Source: Bacteroidales bacterium
GTDB lineage: Bacteria; Bacteroidota; Bacteroidia; Bacteroidales; UBA6680
NCBI GenBank assembly: GCA_025210735.1
Contig: JAOARD010000017.1
Span: 1-42,138, forward strand
Length of the DNA stretch: 42,138 nt
Direction: 5' to 3'
Shown here: positions 9,700 through 18,753 of the stretch, piece after piece
How positions within the stretch are numbered: the stretch's first letter is position 1
How the letters are laid out: every line of letters begins with the position of its first letter
The notes under the pieces: model-generated
Databases searched by the model: none
Seen by the model: the letters and a program-made list of their open reading frames with translations, nothing else
What the model was told of the DNA's origin: nothing
Made by a program: the position numbers and the translations under genes

Positions 9700-10705
9700 T
9701 TAGCTCAATTTTTAGGTTAACTGAATATATATCTTTTTTGACCTGAATATCAAGTTTTGCTCTTTTGCCATATATCAACTCTAATCTGTTTTTTATATTC
9801 TCAATTCCGATACCTGAACTGGAAGGACCTGTATTAATGGCTGGATGTATATTAGAGTTGGTTACATCAAATTCTAAAGTATTACTGTTTTGAATAAGAT
9901 ATATGCTAACAAAAGCATTTTGATATTTACATATTCTGCTGTGTTTGAATGCATTCTCAACAAATGGAATTAGTATCATCGGAGCAATTTTGTATTTAGG
10001 ATCCTTAACGCAAATATCAATCTCAATTTGTTGTTCGTTTTCTGTTCTTAGTTTCTGAAACTCTATAAAGTTCTCAAGGTAAATTAATTCTTTTTCTAAT
10101 GGAACAAAGTCTGATTTACAGTCATATATTACATATCTTAGCATATCAGATAGCATGGCAATCTTGTCCGGAGCTGATTTGTCTTCCATGTAACTCATAG
10201 AGTAGATATTGTTTAAAGCATTAAATAGGAAGTGTGGGTTTATTTGTGCTTTTAAGAACTTAAGCTCAGATAGTGCTTTTTCATTTTTGAGAATCTGCAT
10301 CTTTTTATTTGTCTTTCTTTCCCTCTCAATAATATATATAGATACTGATACCCATATTGTTATTGCATAAATAATGAGTTTAAAAATATATATTAAAAAG
10401 TAAGGTGTGTCTGGATCTGCAGTTGTAGAAATATATGTGAAAAATAAATATTCAATCCATGTTACTAGTCCGCTTGATACTAATATTATGAATAGCTCTA
10501 TTAGTGTGAATTTTTTTTGGTTTATTTCAAGATATCGTGGAATAAATATATTCTTTGATATATAGAAAAGAAAAATTTGTGACGCAACCATAACAATTGC
10601 GGAAAACAATGAATCAATTGTCGATATCTGTACATGCATTAAAAAATAGATGGTAAAAATGCATAACCATATAGAGATTGGATTCTTAATTATATTTGTG
10701 TTCAT
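9692..10705 (-). CDS. LytS-like sensor histidine kinase (HisKA-type PF06580 family)
   Basis: A 337-residue membrane kinase. Four hydrophobic segments at about 13-27, 33-50, 68-90 and 103-126 form the N-terminal sensor. A short coiled linker leads to the phospho-acceptor H158 in KAQINPHFLFNALNNI, and the C-terminal ATPase has N-box PMILIPFVENAFKH and GIGIENIKNRLELIYG. There is no extracytoplasmic sensor domain, so it probably senses within the membrane. It is transcribed ahead of its LytTR partner. The start ATG at 10705 lies only 4 nt after a TAACTTTG box. Confidence 0.93.
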   Translation of the reverse strand: MNTNIIKNPISIWLCIFTIYFLMHVQISTIDSLFSAIVMVASQIFLFYISKNIFIPRYLEINQKKFTLIELFIILVSSGLVTWIEYLFFTYISTTADPDTPYFLIYIFKLIIYAITIWVSVSIYIIERERKTNKKMQILKNEKALSELKFLKAQINPHFLFNALNNIYSMSYMEDKSAPDKIAMLSDMLRYVIYDCKSDFVPLEKELIYLENFIEFQKLRTENEQQIEIDICVKDPKYKIAPMILIPFVENAFKHSRICKYQNAFVSIYLIQNSNTLEFDVTNSNIHPAINTGPSSSGIGIENIKNRLELIYGKRAKLDIQVKKDIYSVNLKIELNE

Positions 10706-10709
10706 ACGG

Positions 10710-10717
10710 CAAAGTTA
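10710..10717 (-). promoter_or_regulatory. Candidate -7 box of the lytS/lytTR-type operon
   Basis: TAACTTTG on the minus strand fits TAnnTTTG. A TTTG lies 15 nt upstream, shorter than the usual 19-21. If used, transcription would start within a few bases of the kinase ATG. A second TAAATTTG occurs at 10732-10739. Confidence 0.35.
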
Positions 10718-10719
10718 GC

Positions 10720-10738
10720 AATTTGTAAAGTACAAATT
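10720..10738. promoter_or_regulatory. Perfect 8-bp dyad upstream of the kinase gene
   Basis: AATTTGTA, spacer AAG, TACAAATT. It overlaps the candidate promoter of the kinase operon, so it could be an operator for autoregulation. AT-rich background lowers confidence. Confidence 0.35.
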
Positions 10739-10801
10739 TAAATCTTCAATGAAACGACTGAATTTATCAATGTCATGAAGTATTATCTGTTTTTATCCTA
10801 G

Positions 10802-10831
10802 TTATTGATTTGTTAAGTTCATTTATTGATT
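10802..10831. promoter_or_regulatory. Two 9-bp direct repeats, candidate LytTR operator of the efflux operon
   Basis: TTATTGATT occurs at 10802-10810 and again at 10823-10831, exactly 21 bp apart start to start with a 12-bp spacer. LytTR proteins (AgrA is the model) bind paired 9-bp direct repeats with a 12-13-bp spacer, two helical turns apart. The site is 65 nt upstream of the adaptor gene, in the gap between the LytS/LytTR pair and the pump genes. The repeat sequence is not the AgrA consensus, which is expected for a distant family member. Confidence 0.6.
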
Positions 10832-10895
10832 GCTTTTTATTTTCAATTTACCATAACTCATTTTTGTGTCAGAAAATCAGATAAATTTTTGTGAT

Positions 10896-11963
10896 ATGAA
10901 GATGATTAACATTATGAGTCTTCTGATTGTTTTAACAGTATTGTCGTGTAATAATCAGAAGGTGATACATGATCAGAAGGAGTTAGTGAAATCCTATGGA
11001 TCCGTAAAGTTAGAGCCCAGAGAGGTTGTATTAAGTTCAACATATCCTGCAACGCTTAAGGGTAAAGAGGAGGTTGAGATTAAACCAAGAGTTGGTGGAT
11101 TTATTGAAGAGTTATATGTTGATGAAGGAGCAGTGGTTAGAAAAGGGCAGAGGCTATTTAAGATTAATTCACCGTCGTCAAGAAAAACATTAGACGATGC
11201 TAAAGCTAAATATAACACAGCACAGATAGATGTTGAGAGAATGCAGGCTTTAGTGGAGAAAGAGATTATTAGCAGTGTTCAGTTAAAGTCTTACCAAAAC
11301 AAACTGGAATCGGCTAAAGCTGAGTTAAAACAAGCTGAAGAGAGTATGACGTGGGTTATGGTTACAAGTCCGGTAGATGGAGTTGTAGGAACTATTTCGT
11401 ATCGCCTTGGTAGCCTAGTGAGTAATCAGAATGTACTTACTAAAGTAGCGAGTACAACTACCATGTATGCTAATTTCTCTATGAATGAGAAGCAATTGTA
11501 TGATTTTCTTGGTAAATGGAAGGGGACAACAAAATTAGAGAAGATAGCTAATATGCCTAAGGTTGATTTTGTTTTGTCTAATGGGAATAAATATCAGGAG
11601 AGTGGGAAAATTCAGACGATATCAGGTGTTGTAGATCAGAATTCAGGATCGGTTAATTTTAGGGCTTCATTCTCAAATAAGAGTGATTTACTTATAAGTG
11701 GTTCAAGTGGAAAGATAATTATACCAGAGGTGTTTAAGAATGTATTGGTAATACCACAGAATGCAACATTTAAGATTCAGGACAAAACACTTGTTTATGT
11801 GGTGAACAATAACAAAGCTACACAGAAATTAATCAATGTTAAAGGCACTGACGATGGTAAGAACTATATTGTTCTTTCAGGATTAAATTCTGGAGATGTC
11901 GTAGTAACTGAGGATGTTATAAATCTGAATAATGGTCAGGAAATTAAAGCAATTTTAAATTAG
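10896..11963 (+). CDS. RND efflux periplasmic adaptor (membrane fusion lipoprotein)
   Basis: A 355-residue adaptor linking an inner-membrane pump to an outer-membrane channel. I start it at the ATG at 10896 rather than the in-frame GTG at 10866, because this places a clean lipoprotein signal at the N-terminus (LLIVLTVLSC, Cys18). Features in order: barrel-sandwich/lipoyl half motif VEIKPRVGGFIEELYVDEGAVVRKGQ, helical hairpin (DVERMQALVEKEIISSVQLKS), second lipoyl half (MVTSPVDGVVGTISYRLGSLV), then beta-barrel and membrane-proximal domains. The pump gene follows after 7 nt. Candidate LytTR sites lie upstream. Confidence 0.93.
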   Translation: MKMINIMSLLIVLTVLSCNNQKVIHDQKELVKSYGSVKLEPREVVLSSTYPATLKGKEEVEIKPRVGGFIEELYVDEGAVVRKGQRLFKINSPSSRKTLDDAKAKYNTAQIDVERMQALVEKEIISSVQLKSYQNKLESAKAELKQAEESMTWVMVTSPVDGVVGTISYRLGSLVSNQNVLTKVASTTTMYANFSMNEKQLYDFLGKWKGTTKLEKIANMPKVDFVLSNGNKYQESGKIQTISGVVDQNSGSVNFRASFSNKSDLLISGSSGKIIIPEVFKNVLVIPQNATFKIQDKTLVYVVNNNKATQKLINVKGTDDGKNYIVLSGLNSGDVVVTEDVINLNNGQEIKAILN

Positions 11964-11970
11964 AAAATCT

Positions 11971-14900
11971 ATGTTTAAGATATTTATAGAGAGACCAGTT
12001 CTGTCAACTGTAATCTCGATATTTATAGTGGTGCTGGGTATTATCGGAATTTATAGCCTTCCGGTAGAGCAGTACCCAAATATTGCACCACCTACAGTAA
12101 AGGTATCTACGGTATACACAGGTGCTAATGCCGAGGCGGTTAGAAACTCGGTTATTGTTCCTTTAGAGGAGCAGATAAACGGTGTTGAAGGGATGAGTTA
12201 TATCACATCGTCGTCAAATAATGGTGGTATGGCAGAGATTAATGTGTTTTTTAAGCAAGGTGTAGATCCTGATATTGCCACGGTTAACGTACAAAACAGG
12301 GTGTCTAAGGCCTCTTCTATATTACCTGCAGAGGTTATAAAGAATGGTGTAAGTGTAGAGAAGGTGCAGAGCGGAAATATACTTATGGTACAGATAACCT
12401 CTACAAAATCATCTTTTGAAGATGACTTTCTGTTTAACTACGTACAGATAAATGTTGTCCCTCAGCTTAAAAGAATAAATGGTATTGGTAGTGTTGATGT
12501 ATATGGTACTGGTGATTATTCAATGCGTATATGGCTTAAACCTGACGTGATGAAGGCATATGGACTAACTTCAGGAGAGGTAATAGCAGCCATTCAGGAT
12601 CAGAATATAGAGGCAGCACCGGGAGAACTTGGAGTGAGTGGAAAACAAAGTTTTCAGTATGCGTTCAAATTCAGAGGTAAGCTAAAGAACGAAGAGGAGT
12701 TTGGTAATATTATTATAAAATCAGAAAACTCACAGATACTTAGAGTAAAGGATGTTGCAGAAGTAGAACTTGGTTCGTCAGACTACTCTGTATCGTCTAA
12801 ATACAACGGAAAACCTGTAGCAGCAATGATGATAAGCCAGATTGCAGGTTCAAATGCTTCAGATATTATTACAGAGATAAAGGCTGAGATGAATAAGTTG
12901 TCTGTCTCTTTTCCTGAAGGATTAGAGTATAATTATCTGGTTGATGCCAGTAAGTTTTTGAATGCTTCAATGGATAAAGTAAAAAGCACACTACTTGAGG
13001 TGTTTGTATTGGTATTGTTGATAATATTGGTTTTTCTGCAAAATTTTAGAGCTTCCATTGTACCTGCTATTGCAGTGCCAGTATCTATTGTTGGTACATT
13101 CTTCTTTCTTATGTTATTCGGATTTACTATTAATCTGCTTACGTTATTTGCGTTAGTTTTAGCAATAGGTATGGTGGTTGATGACGCTATTGTAGTAGTT
13201 GAAGCTGTATTTTCTCAGTTTGATGCAGGTGAAACAGACAGTAAGAAGGCTGTACTGAATACCCTGAAGGAGATTACTCCTGCTATTGTATCAATGACAT
13301 TGGTTTCTGCTGCTGTATTTGTTCCGGTAAGTTTTATAGGTGGTACCAGTGGAGTGTTCTTTAAACAGTTTGGGCTTACTCTTGCTGTGGCTATTATTAT
13401 ATCTGGTATAAATGCCCTGACTTTAAGTCCTGTGCTTTCATCAATAATAATAAAGAAGCATGTTCTTCCTAAAAACAGAAAACGAAATGCATTAAATGTG
13501 TTTTATATGTATTTCAACCGACTGTTTAACGGATTTACAAATATGTATGCAAGAACTCTTAAGAGGCTGGCCAAACCAGGTATGAGATGGATTACGGTTC
13601 TTGTGGTTGTTTTCTTTATTCTTATGGTTGCAGGTTTGGGTAAGATGTTACCAACAGGATTTGTACCAAACGAAGATAGTGGAACAATTATGGGATCCGT
13701 AGAACTTGTTCCTGGTTCATCTCGTGAACAAACGTCAGCAATTCTTGATAAGGTGTATGAAATGACAAAAGAGATACCTGAAATTGAAGGTGTAAACATG
13801 ATTTCGGGAATAAATTTTTTGAGTGGACGTGGAGGCTCTAAAGGTGCAATCTTTTTTAGTTTAAAAGATTGGAAGGACAGAGAAGTGACGGCAGATGACG
13901 TAGTTGCAATACTTCAGCAGAAGTCCGCAAATATAAAAGGTGCAACTTTTTTGTATTTTAGCCTTCCTACACTTAGTGGTTTTGGCAATGGAAGTGGTGT
14001 TGAGCTTAAACTTCAGGACAAAACAGGTGGCGATACAGATAAGTTTTTTGATGTAGCTCAGAATTATCTTAAAAAGCTACAGCAGAGTGAGGAGGTTATG
14101 ATTGCTATGAACTCGTTTAATCCTAATTATCCGCAGAAGCTTATAGAGCCAAATATAGCCAAGATAAAGGATGCTGGTCTGACTTTGGGAACAGTAATGG
14201 GTACGCTTCAGGATAATATTGGTAGTATGTATATATCAAACTTTAACAGTTTTGGTAAACAATATAGAGTAATTGTTCAGGCTGCTCCTGAATACAGACG
14301 TAAGCTTGATGATATGTCAAATATATATCTGAAACTTCCGTCTGGTAAAATGGCTCCTGTAACAGAGTATGTAGATGTAAAGGATATAACATCTGCACAG
14401 GTACTAACAAGATTCAACCTGTATAACTCAATGGAATTTACTATTATTCCGAACTTTATGACAGGGAAAACATCAAGCGATGTAATTAACTTAATTGAAA
14501 ACAAACTGAAACTTCCTCAGGGATATGGTTACGATTTTGCAGGAATGTCTCGTGAAGAAGCCGGAGCTAAGAACAATACCACAATAATATTGGTTCTGTC
14601 ATTAATATTTGTTTACCTGTTATTGTCAGCACTGTACGAAAGCTATTTTCTGCCACTTGCAGTAATTCTGTCGTTACCTATTGGAATTGCAGGAATATAT
14701 CTTTCTACATTTATATCAATGATTTCTGGTACTGGTATTATCAATAACATATATGTGCAAATTTCTTTGGTAATGGTAATTGGCTTGTTATCTAAAACGG
14801 CAATTCTTATTGTGGAGTATGCTTTACAACGCAGAAAACAAGGTATGAGTATTGTAAAAGCTGCAATAACCGGAGCAGTTGCTCGTTTACGTCCTGTAAT

Positions 14901-15123
14901 GATGACTGCATTAACAATGATAATTGGACTTATACCATTAGCTATTGCCTCAGGAGCAGGTGCATTAGGAAATAAATCAATCGGAATTAGTGCTATTGGA
15001 GGAATGATATTCGGAACATTTATTGGGGTTCTGTTTATTCCAATTCTGTTTATTCTTTTTCAGAGTTTACATGAGAGAGTGAGTAGCAAAAAGATTGAAA
15101 CAACTGATGATACTGATTTTTAA
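11971..15123 (+). CDS. RND multidrug efflux transporter (HAE1/AcrB family)
   Basis: A 1050-residue inner-membrane proton/drug antiporter with the usual AcrB length and twofold architecture. The N-terminus FIERPVLSTVISIFIVVLGIIG and SLPVEQYPNIAPPTV are hallmark HAE1 motifs. The proton-relay pair is D404/D405 in AIGMVVDDAIVVVEA (AcrB D407/D408), and the TM10 lysine is K942 in GLLSKTAILIVEYA (AcrB K940). Two large periplasmic porter loops follow TM1 and TM7. Substrates cannot be predicted. It lies between the adaptor and outer-membrane factor genes, making a complete tripartite pump. Confidence 0.97.
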   Translation: MFKIFIERPVLSTVISIFIVVLGIIGIYSLPVEQYPNIAPPTVKVSTVYTGANAEAVRNSVIVPLEEQINGVEGMSYITSSSNNGGMAEINVFFKQGVDPDIATVNVQNRVSKASSILPAEVIKNGVSVEKVQSGNILMVQITSTKSSFEDDFLFNYVQINVVPQLKRINGIGSVDVYGTGDYSMRIWLKPDVMKAYGLTSGEVIAAIQDQNIEAAPGELGVSGKQSFQYAFKFRGKLKNEEEFGNIIIKSENSQILRVKDVAEVELGSSDYSVSSKYNGKPVAAMMISQIAGSNASDIITEIKAEMNKLSVSFPEGLEYNYLVDASKFLNASMDKVKSTLLEVFVLVLLIILVFLQNFRASIVPAIAVPVSIVGTFFFLMLFGFTINLLTLFALVLAIGMVVDDAIVVVEAVFSQFDAGETDSKKAVLNTLKEITPAIVSMTLVSAAVFVPVSFIGGTSGVFFKQFGLTLAVAIIISGINALTLSPVLSSIIIKKHVLPKNRKRNALNVFYMYFNRLFNGFTNMYARTLKRLAKPGMRWITVLVVVFFILMVAGLGKMLPTGFVPNEDSGTIMGSVELVPGSSREQTSAILDKVYEMTKEIPEIEGVNMISGINFLSGRGGSKGAIFFSLKDWKDREVTADDVVAILQQKSANIKGATFLYFSLPTLSGFGNGSGVELKLQDKTGGDTDKFFDVAQNYLKKLQQSEEVMIAMNSFNPNYPQKLIEPNIAKIKDAGLTLGTVMGTLQDNIGSMYISNFNSFGKQYRVIVQAAPEYRRKLDDMSNIYLKLPSGKMAPVTEYVDVKDITSAQVLTRFNLYNSMEFTIIPNFMTGKTSSDVINLIENKLKLPQGYGYDFAGMSREEAGAKNNTTIILVLSLIFVYLLLSALYESYFLPLAVILSLPIGIAGIYLSTFISMISGTGIINNIYVQISLVMVIGLLSKTAILIVEYALQRRKQGMSIVKAAITGAVARLRPVMMTALTMIIGLIPLAIASGAGALGNKSIGISAIGGMIFGTFIGVLFIPILFILFQSLHERVSSKKIETTDDTDF

Positions 15124-15134
15124 AATTGAAAAGA

Positions 15135-16517
15135 ATGAAAGATTATATTATAAAATATAGTTCAAAAGTTATTGTTACTCTGGTTCTTGTATTGCTAATT
15201 ACTTCATGTAATACATATAAGAATCTGGAACAGGCTCCAAAGATTAAAATTGATGGAGATAGATTGAATGAGATTCAGTCGACAGATACATTAACAGTTG
15301 CTGATAGTTCTTGGACAAGTTATTTTGAAGATGTGCAGTTGAAAGAGCTTATTTCAACTGCTCTGGAGAATAATATTGACCTACAGATATCTATAACAAG
15401 AATAAAAAGATCAGAGGCAGGACTTAGAATGTCTAAATTGAGTCTGTATCCTAATCTGTCTGCAGGATTAGAGTCTAACCTGACCTTTGCAGATAAAAAT
15501 GTAGAGAACTACACTTTAGGATTTAGGGCTTCGTGGGAGCTTGATTTATGGGGTAAACTTAATAATCAGACAAAGGCAAAGTATGCCAGCTTACTAAATA
15601 CATATGAGTATAAAAAACTTATTCAGACTCAGATAATAGCAAACATTGCGAATGCATATTACAGATTATTGTCGCTTGATAAGCAATTGGAGGTAACAAA
15701 GCGGACTATTCTGATTTTGCAAAAGAATGCTGAAACTATGGATGCTTTAAAGCAGGCTGGTCAGCAGAATGCCGCCGGAGTATCGCAAAGTTATGCATTG
15801 TTGTATAGTACTCAAACAAATATTCCTCAGTTAGAGAGTCAGATTAGAGAACAGGAGAATATTATAAGTTTGTTATTAGGCAGAGAACCGGGAAGGATAG
15901 AGCGAACAAACTTTGACTCTCAAAAAGTAAAAACAGAGTTGAGTATTGGTATACCTGCTATTGCATTGTCTAAAAGACCAGATATAAGGCAATCGCAACT
16001 TGATGTTCAAAAGGCATTTGCTAATACAAAAGCAGCTAAAGCGGATTTATATCCATCTATAAAGATAACTTCAGCAACGGCAGGTAATAGTAGTAACTCT
16101 TTTTCAGAACTGTTTAAGTTTGATAATATTGCTGCAAACTTAGTAGCAGGAATTACACAACCAATATTTAACCGAGGACAGATTAAAGGTAATATAAAGG
16201 TTGCTGAAGCAGATCAGGAAGAAGCTTTGTTAAACTTCAAAAACTCTGTGCTAAAGGCTGCTCAGGAGGTTTCAGATATTCTGTTTGGATTAGAATCATC
16301 GCTCAACAAAAATGAATTCAGAGAGAGACAGATAGAATCATTAAGTAATTCTGTTGAGTTCACTCAGGAATTACTTATTGCTGGTGAAGCTAATTACACA
16401 GAAGTTTTAACTGCACAACAGAATCTGCTTTTAGCTCAATTGAGTCAAATAAATGATAAACTTGATCAATTGATTTATGGAGTTAATTTGTATAAAGCAC
16501 TTGGTGGAGGATTGTAA
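15135..16517 (+). CDS. Outer-membrane efflux channel lipoprotein (TolC/OprM, NodT family)
   Basis: A 460-residue outer-membrane factor. I use the ATG at 15135, 11 nt after the pump stop codon, rather than the TTG at 15126. The N-terminus is a lipoprotein signal (LVLLITSC, Cys25). Two OEP repeats follow: WELDLWGKLNNQTKAKYA with IIANIANAYYRLLSLD near residue 140-185, and RPDIRQSQLDVQKAFANTKAAKADLYPSI with GITQPIFNRGQIKGNIKVAEA in the second half. It completes the tripartite pump operon. Confidence 0.94.
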   Translation: MKDYIIKYSSKVIVTLVLVLLITSCNTYKNLEQAPKIKIDGDRLNEIQSTDTLTVADSSWTSYFEDVQLKELISTALENNIDLQISITRIKRSEAGLRMSKLSLYPNLSAGLESNLTFADKNVENYTLGFRASWELDLWGKLNNQTKAKYASLLNTYEYKKLIQTQIIANIANAYYRLLSLDKQLEVTKRTILILQKNAETMDALKQAGQQNAAGVSQSYALLYSTQTNIPQLESQIREQENIISLLLGREPGRIERTNFDSQKVKTELSIGIPAIALSKRPDIRQSQLDVQKAFANTKAAKADLYPSIKITSATAGNSSNSFSELFKFDNIAANLVAGITQPIFNRGQIKGNIKVAEADQEEALLNFKNSVLKAAQEVSDILFGLESSLNKNEFRERQIESLSNSVEFTQELLIAGEANYTEVLTAQQNLLLAQLSQINDKLDQLIYGVNLYKALGGGL

Positions 16518-16541
16518 TGTTTACGGTTTATTTCAGATAGA

Positions 16542-16599
16542 TAGAGTGTTCTGAAGAGAAAACTCTATTTGTCATCATATCCTCATATTGTAGGGTATG
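16542..16599. terminator. Two hairpins between convergent genes
   Basis: ATAGAGT at 16542-16548 pairs with ACTCTAT at 16562-16568, followed by a short T run on the plus strand. CATATCCT at 16576-16583 pairs with AGGGTATG at 16592-16599 (one G-U). The first could end the efflux operon and the second the AlbA_2 gene. Neither has a strong T tract. Confidence 0.45.
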
Positions 16600-16605
16600 G
16601 TGGTT

Positions 16606-18258
16606 CTATTTAATTAGTTTTAGCAACACTCTTCCTGAATCTGTTAATTTATATTTTTGGTTTCTATTTTTGGGATTTTCAGGAATTGTATATTCAATCC
16701 AGCCTATTTTTACTAATGGTGTTAAGTATTTATTCTTATTTGTAGTATGTTTAGTTAATCCAATTCTTGACAAGATATCGCTACTTGATACAGGATCTTG
16801 CGATACAATATTTATTATGCTACTAATATATCTTCCAAAATGAAATAATAACAGCTTGCCTACTTGGTCACTTACTTGGTCACTTACTTGGTCACTTACT
16901 TGGTCACTTGCGCGACTACAAAAGGTGATAATGTCATCTAAGTTATTGAATTTAAGGGGTGCTGCTTGGTAAGATTCTTCTGCATTTACATAGTCACTTA
17001 CTAGATTGCTTCTACTTGTATTTTTGTGTACAGGGAGAGTAACCAGTACGTAAGATTTATCGTCTGTTTCAAATATTGGTTTTGGAGAACCATTATCGGC
17101 CATTGAATCGTAAATAGTAGGAAAACCTGTACCTCTTCCTTCAGTAAGGTGTAACTCTTTTAAGAAGTCTCCAATACGTCTGTTACGATACTCTCTTGCT
17201 ACAATTCTTCTTTTTGTACTTAGTGTATTTGAATCAACTGGAGGCATAGGGCTTGGGTAGCTTAAAATCTCTATTTTGTCTGGCCAAACCTGAATCTCAA
17301 TTGGTGAGCTTAATTCATATCCTTTATGGTAAACAGCATTAGATAATGCTTCTTCAACAGCATCGTACGGGAAATTATAAAATCTGTTAGCTTCTGCTTT
17401 ATCAGGTTGTTTCACCACCTGTTCTGCAATAATATTAGTTCTTAGGAAAGATAATACTTCTCTTAATTGTTTATGAAGAGCTCCCTTAAAGTAAAATTCA
17501 GAAAACTTTCTACTGGAAGTACCTTTATGCCAAACTAGCTCAATCCATGTACGAGGGAAAAATTTATCAGGGTTTTCTGTAAAAAATAATAAGCCTACAT
17601 TTACTGGTAATAGATTCTCATTTGGCCCTTTTGCAATATGCATTGTCCTACATAATTCTTTGAATGGCATATTAATACTTTCAGCATACAGATCGCTTTT
17701 GATTTCCTGAAGATATGCCTGAATCAATCCTAGGTTAAGATCATTTATAGTTGCCTGTTGATTTACCCTATCATCAAAGGGTATGCGTGATGCAAGCTCT
17801 TGCAGTCTTCTGTGGTTTTCATCACGGGCAATGATACTTCTTGAACCTATCCGAACAAATTGCTGCTTGATAGCTCCCTTTCCCAGAGTTGAAGGTGCAG
17901 AGTAAGGTCGGTTGTCTCCAGCGGGGCACCATAATACCAGAATATGCTTTTCTTGGAAAACTATTGGTTGAACAATTGGGAAATAACTTGGAGACATTCT
18001 GTTGGACAAATTGATTATTTCACCTTGTATATCGTCAAGTCTATTCTCGTTTATACCTTCAGGTGGTAGTTTTGCCTGACCATTTTCTTCAGCAATACCA
18101 ACAATAATATATCCTCCGCCCCAATTGTGTAAATCATTAGCAAAGGCGCACATTGAATGAATAACATCTTCCGGATTCCAACCCTTTTTATATTCAAGTC
18201 GTTCCCATTCAATAGTGTTTCCGTTTATTAAATCTTTAATATTTACAGGAAGCCCCAT
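16606..18258 (-). CDS. AlbA_2/Schlafen-type ATP-binding transcriptional regulator with winged-helix C-terminus
   Basis: A 550-residue protein. The N-terminal AlbA_2 (Schlafen-like, formerly AAA_4) domain is at about 12-140, with EWERLEYKKGW, CAFANDLHNWGGGYIIVGI and QFVRIGSRSIIA. The middle holds a GHKL-type ATPase-like region with YDAVEEALSNAVYHKGYE (N-box-like) and GDFLKELHLTEGRGTGFPTIYDSM. The C-terminus is a winged helix (ILSRIGLTKHTTNKNKYLTPLVKIGWIEYT). Between them lies a fourfold SDQV repeat at about residues 451-466. Members of this family are poorly characterised and usually annotated as transcriptional regulators or ATP-binding proteins. No restriction or toxin partner is adjacent. 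A perfect inverted repeat directly upstream suggests self-regulation. Confidence 0.88.
   Translation of the reverse strand: MGLPVNIKDLINGNTIEWERLEYKKGWNPEDVIHSMCAFANDLHNWGGGYIIVGIAEENGQAKLPPEGINENRLDDIQGEIINLSNRMSPSYFPIVQPIVFQEKHILVLWCPAGDNRPYSAPSTLGKGAIKQQFVRIGSRSIIARDENHRRLQELASRIPFDDRVNQQATINDLNLGLIQAYLQEIKSDLYAESINMPFKELCRTMHIAKGPNENLLPVNVGLLFFTENPDKFFPRTWIELVWHKGTSSRKFSEFYFKGALHKQLREVLSFLRTNIIAEQVVKQPDKAEANRFYNFPYDAVEEALSNAVYHKGYELSSPIEIQVWPDKIEILSYPSPMPPVDSNTLSTKRRIVAREYRNRRIGDFLKELHLTEGRGTGFPTIYDSMADNGSPKPIFETDDKSYVLVTLPVHKNTSRSNLVSDYVNAEESYQAAPLKFNNLDDIITFCSRASDQVSDQVSDQVSDQVGKLLLFHFGRYISSIINIVSQDPVSSSDILSRIGLTKHTTNKNKYLTPLVKIGWIEYTIPENPKNRNQKYKLTDSGRVLLKLIK
16862..16909. repeat. Perfect 12-bp tandem repeat, four copies, in frame
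   Basis: The unit ACTTGGTCACTT (plus strand) is repeated four times without a mismatch and encodes SDQV x4 in the AlbA_2 gene. Twelve is divisible by three, so copy-number change alters linker length without breaking the frame. Confidence 0.97.
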
Positions 18259-18293
18259 ATAGTATTGTTTATAATTTGCTTACGTAATACTAT
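18259..18293. promoter_or_regulatory. Inverted repeat at the start of the AlbA_2-type gene
   Basis: ATAGTATT at 18259-18266 and AATACTAT at 18286-18293, perfect 8-bp arms with a 19-nt spacer, immediately before the start codon. The position suits an autoregulatory operator for the encoded winged-helix protein. Confidence 0.4.
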
Positions 18294-18753
18294 TTTAAAA
18301 GTAACAAATAAAAGATAAATAATAGGAGACCAATGGCCTAAATTTTACATCTTCTAATATGGTGTCATTTTATATTTTTCTGACTTTTTAATATTTGTAA
18401 AAAAACCATTCATCCAAAACTACCGTTACTCACAAACTCAGAGTAGCCATTCATTTTAGAGCATAAAATTGAATCATCTATTTTCTTATCATTGTGCATT
18501 AATAAGCAATATGTGATAAATATACTGCTTGATAATCAGTTTGCAGGAGAAGTATGGAACGGGCATGAAAGGATGTTTGTATAATACATATAGTAATTGA
18601 ATTATGCAGTTGTTGTATAACAATTAATAGTATTTAACATATGGTAATAGTTAACAATTAGCGAGCTTTAATAATTGAGCTGAAGATATAGATTAACATA
18701 CTTCTCGTCTGCAACTATAAGAGGTGAATACTAATCAAATATCTAATTATAAA
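18294..18753. other. Gene-free AT-rich intergenic region
   Basis: It lies between two divergent genes. I see no RNA gene, strong hairpin or coding frame with protein-like features. It must carry the promoters for both neighbours, but no clear TTG-N19-21-TAnnTTTG match was found. Confidence 0.4.

Noticed and set aside
10866..10895. GTG start for the efflux adaptor
   Set aside because: The ATG at 10896 gives a clean lipoprotein signal with Cys18, whereas the GTG puts ten polar residues in front of it.
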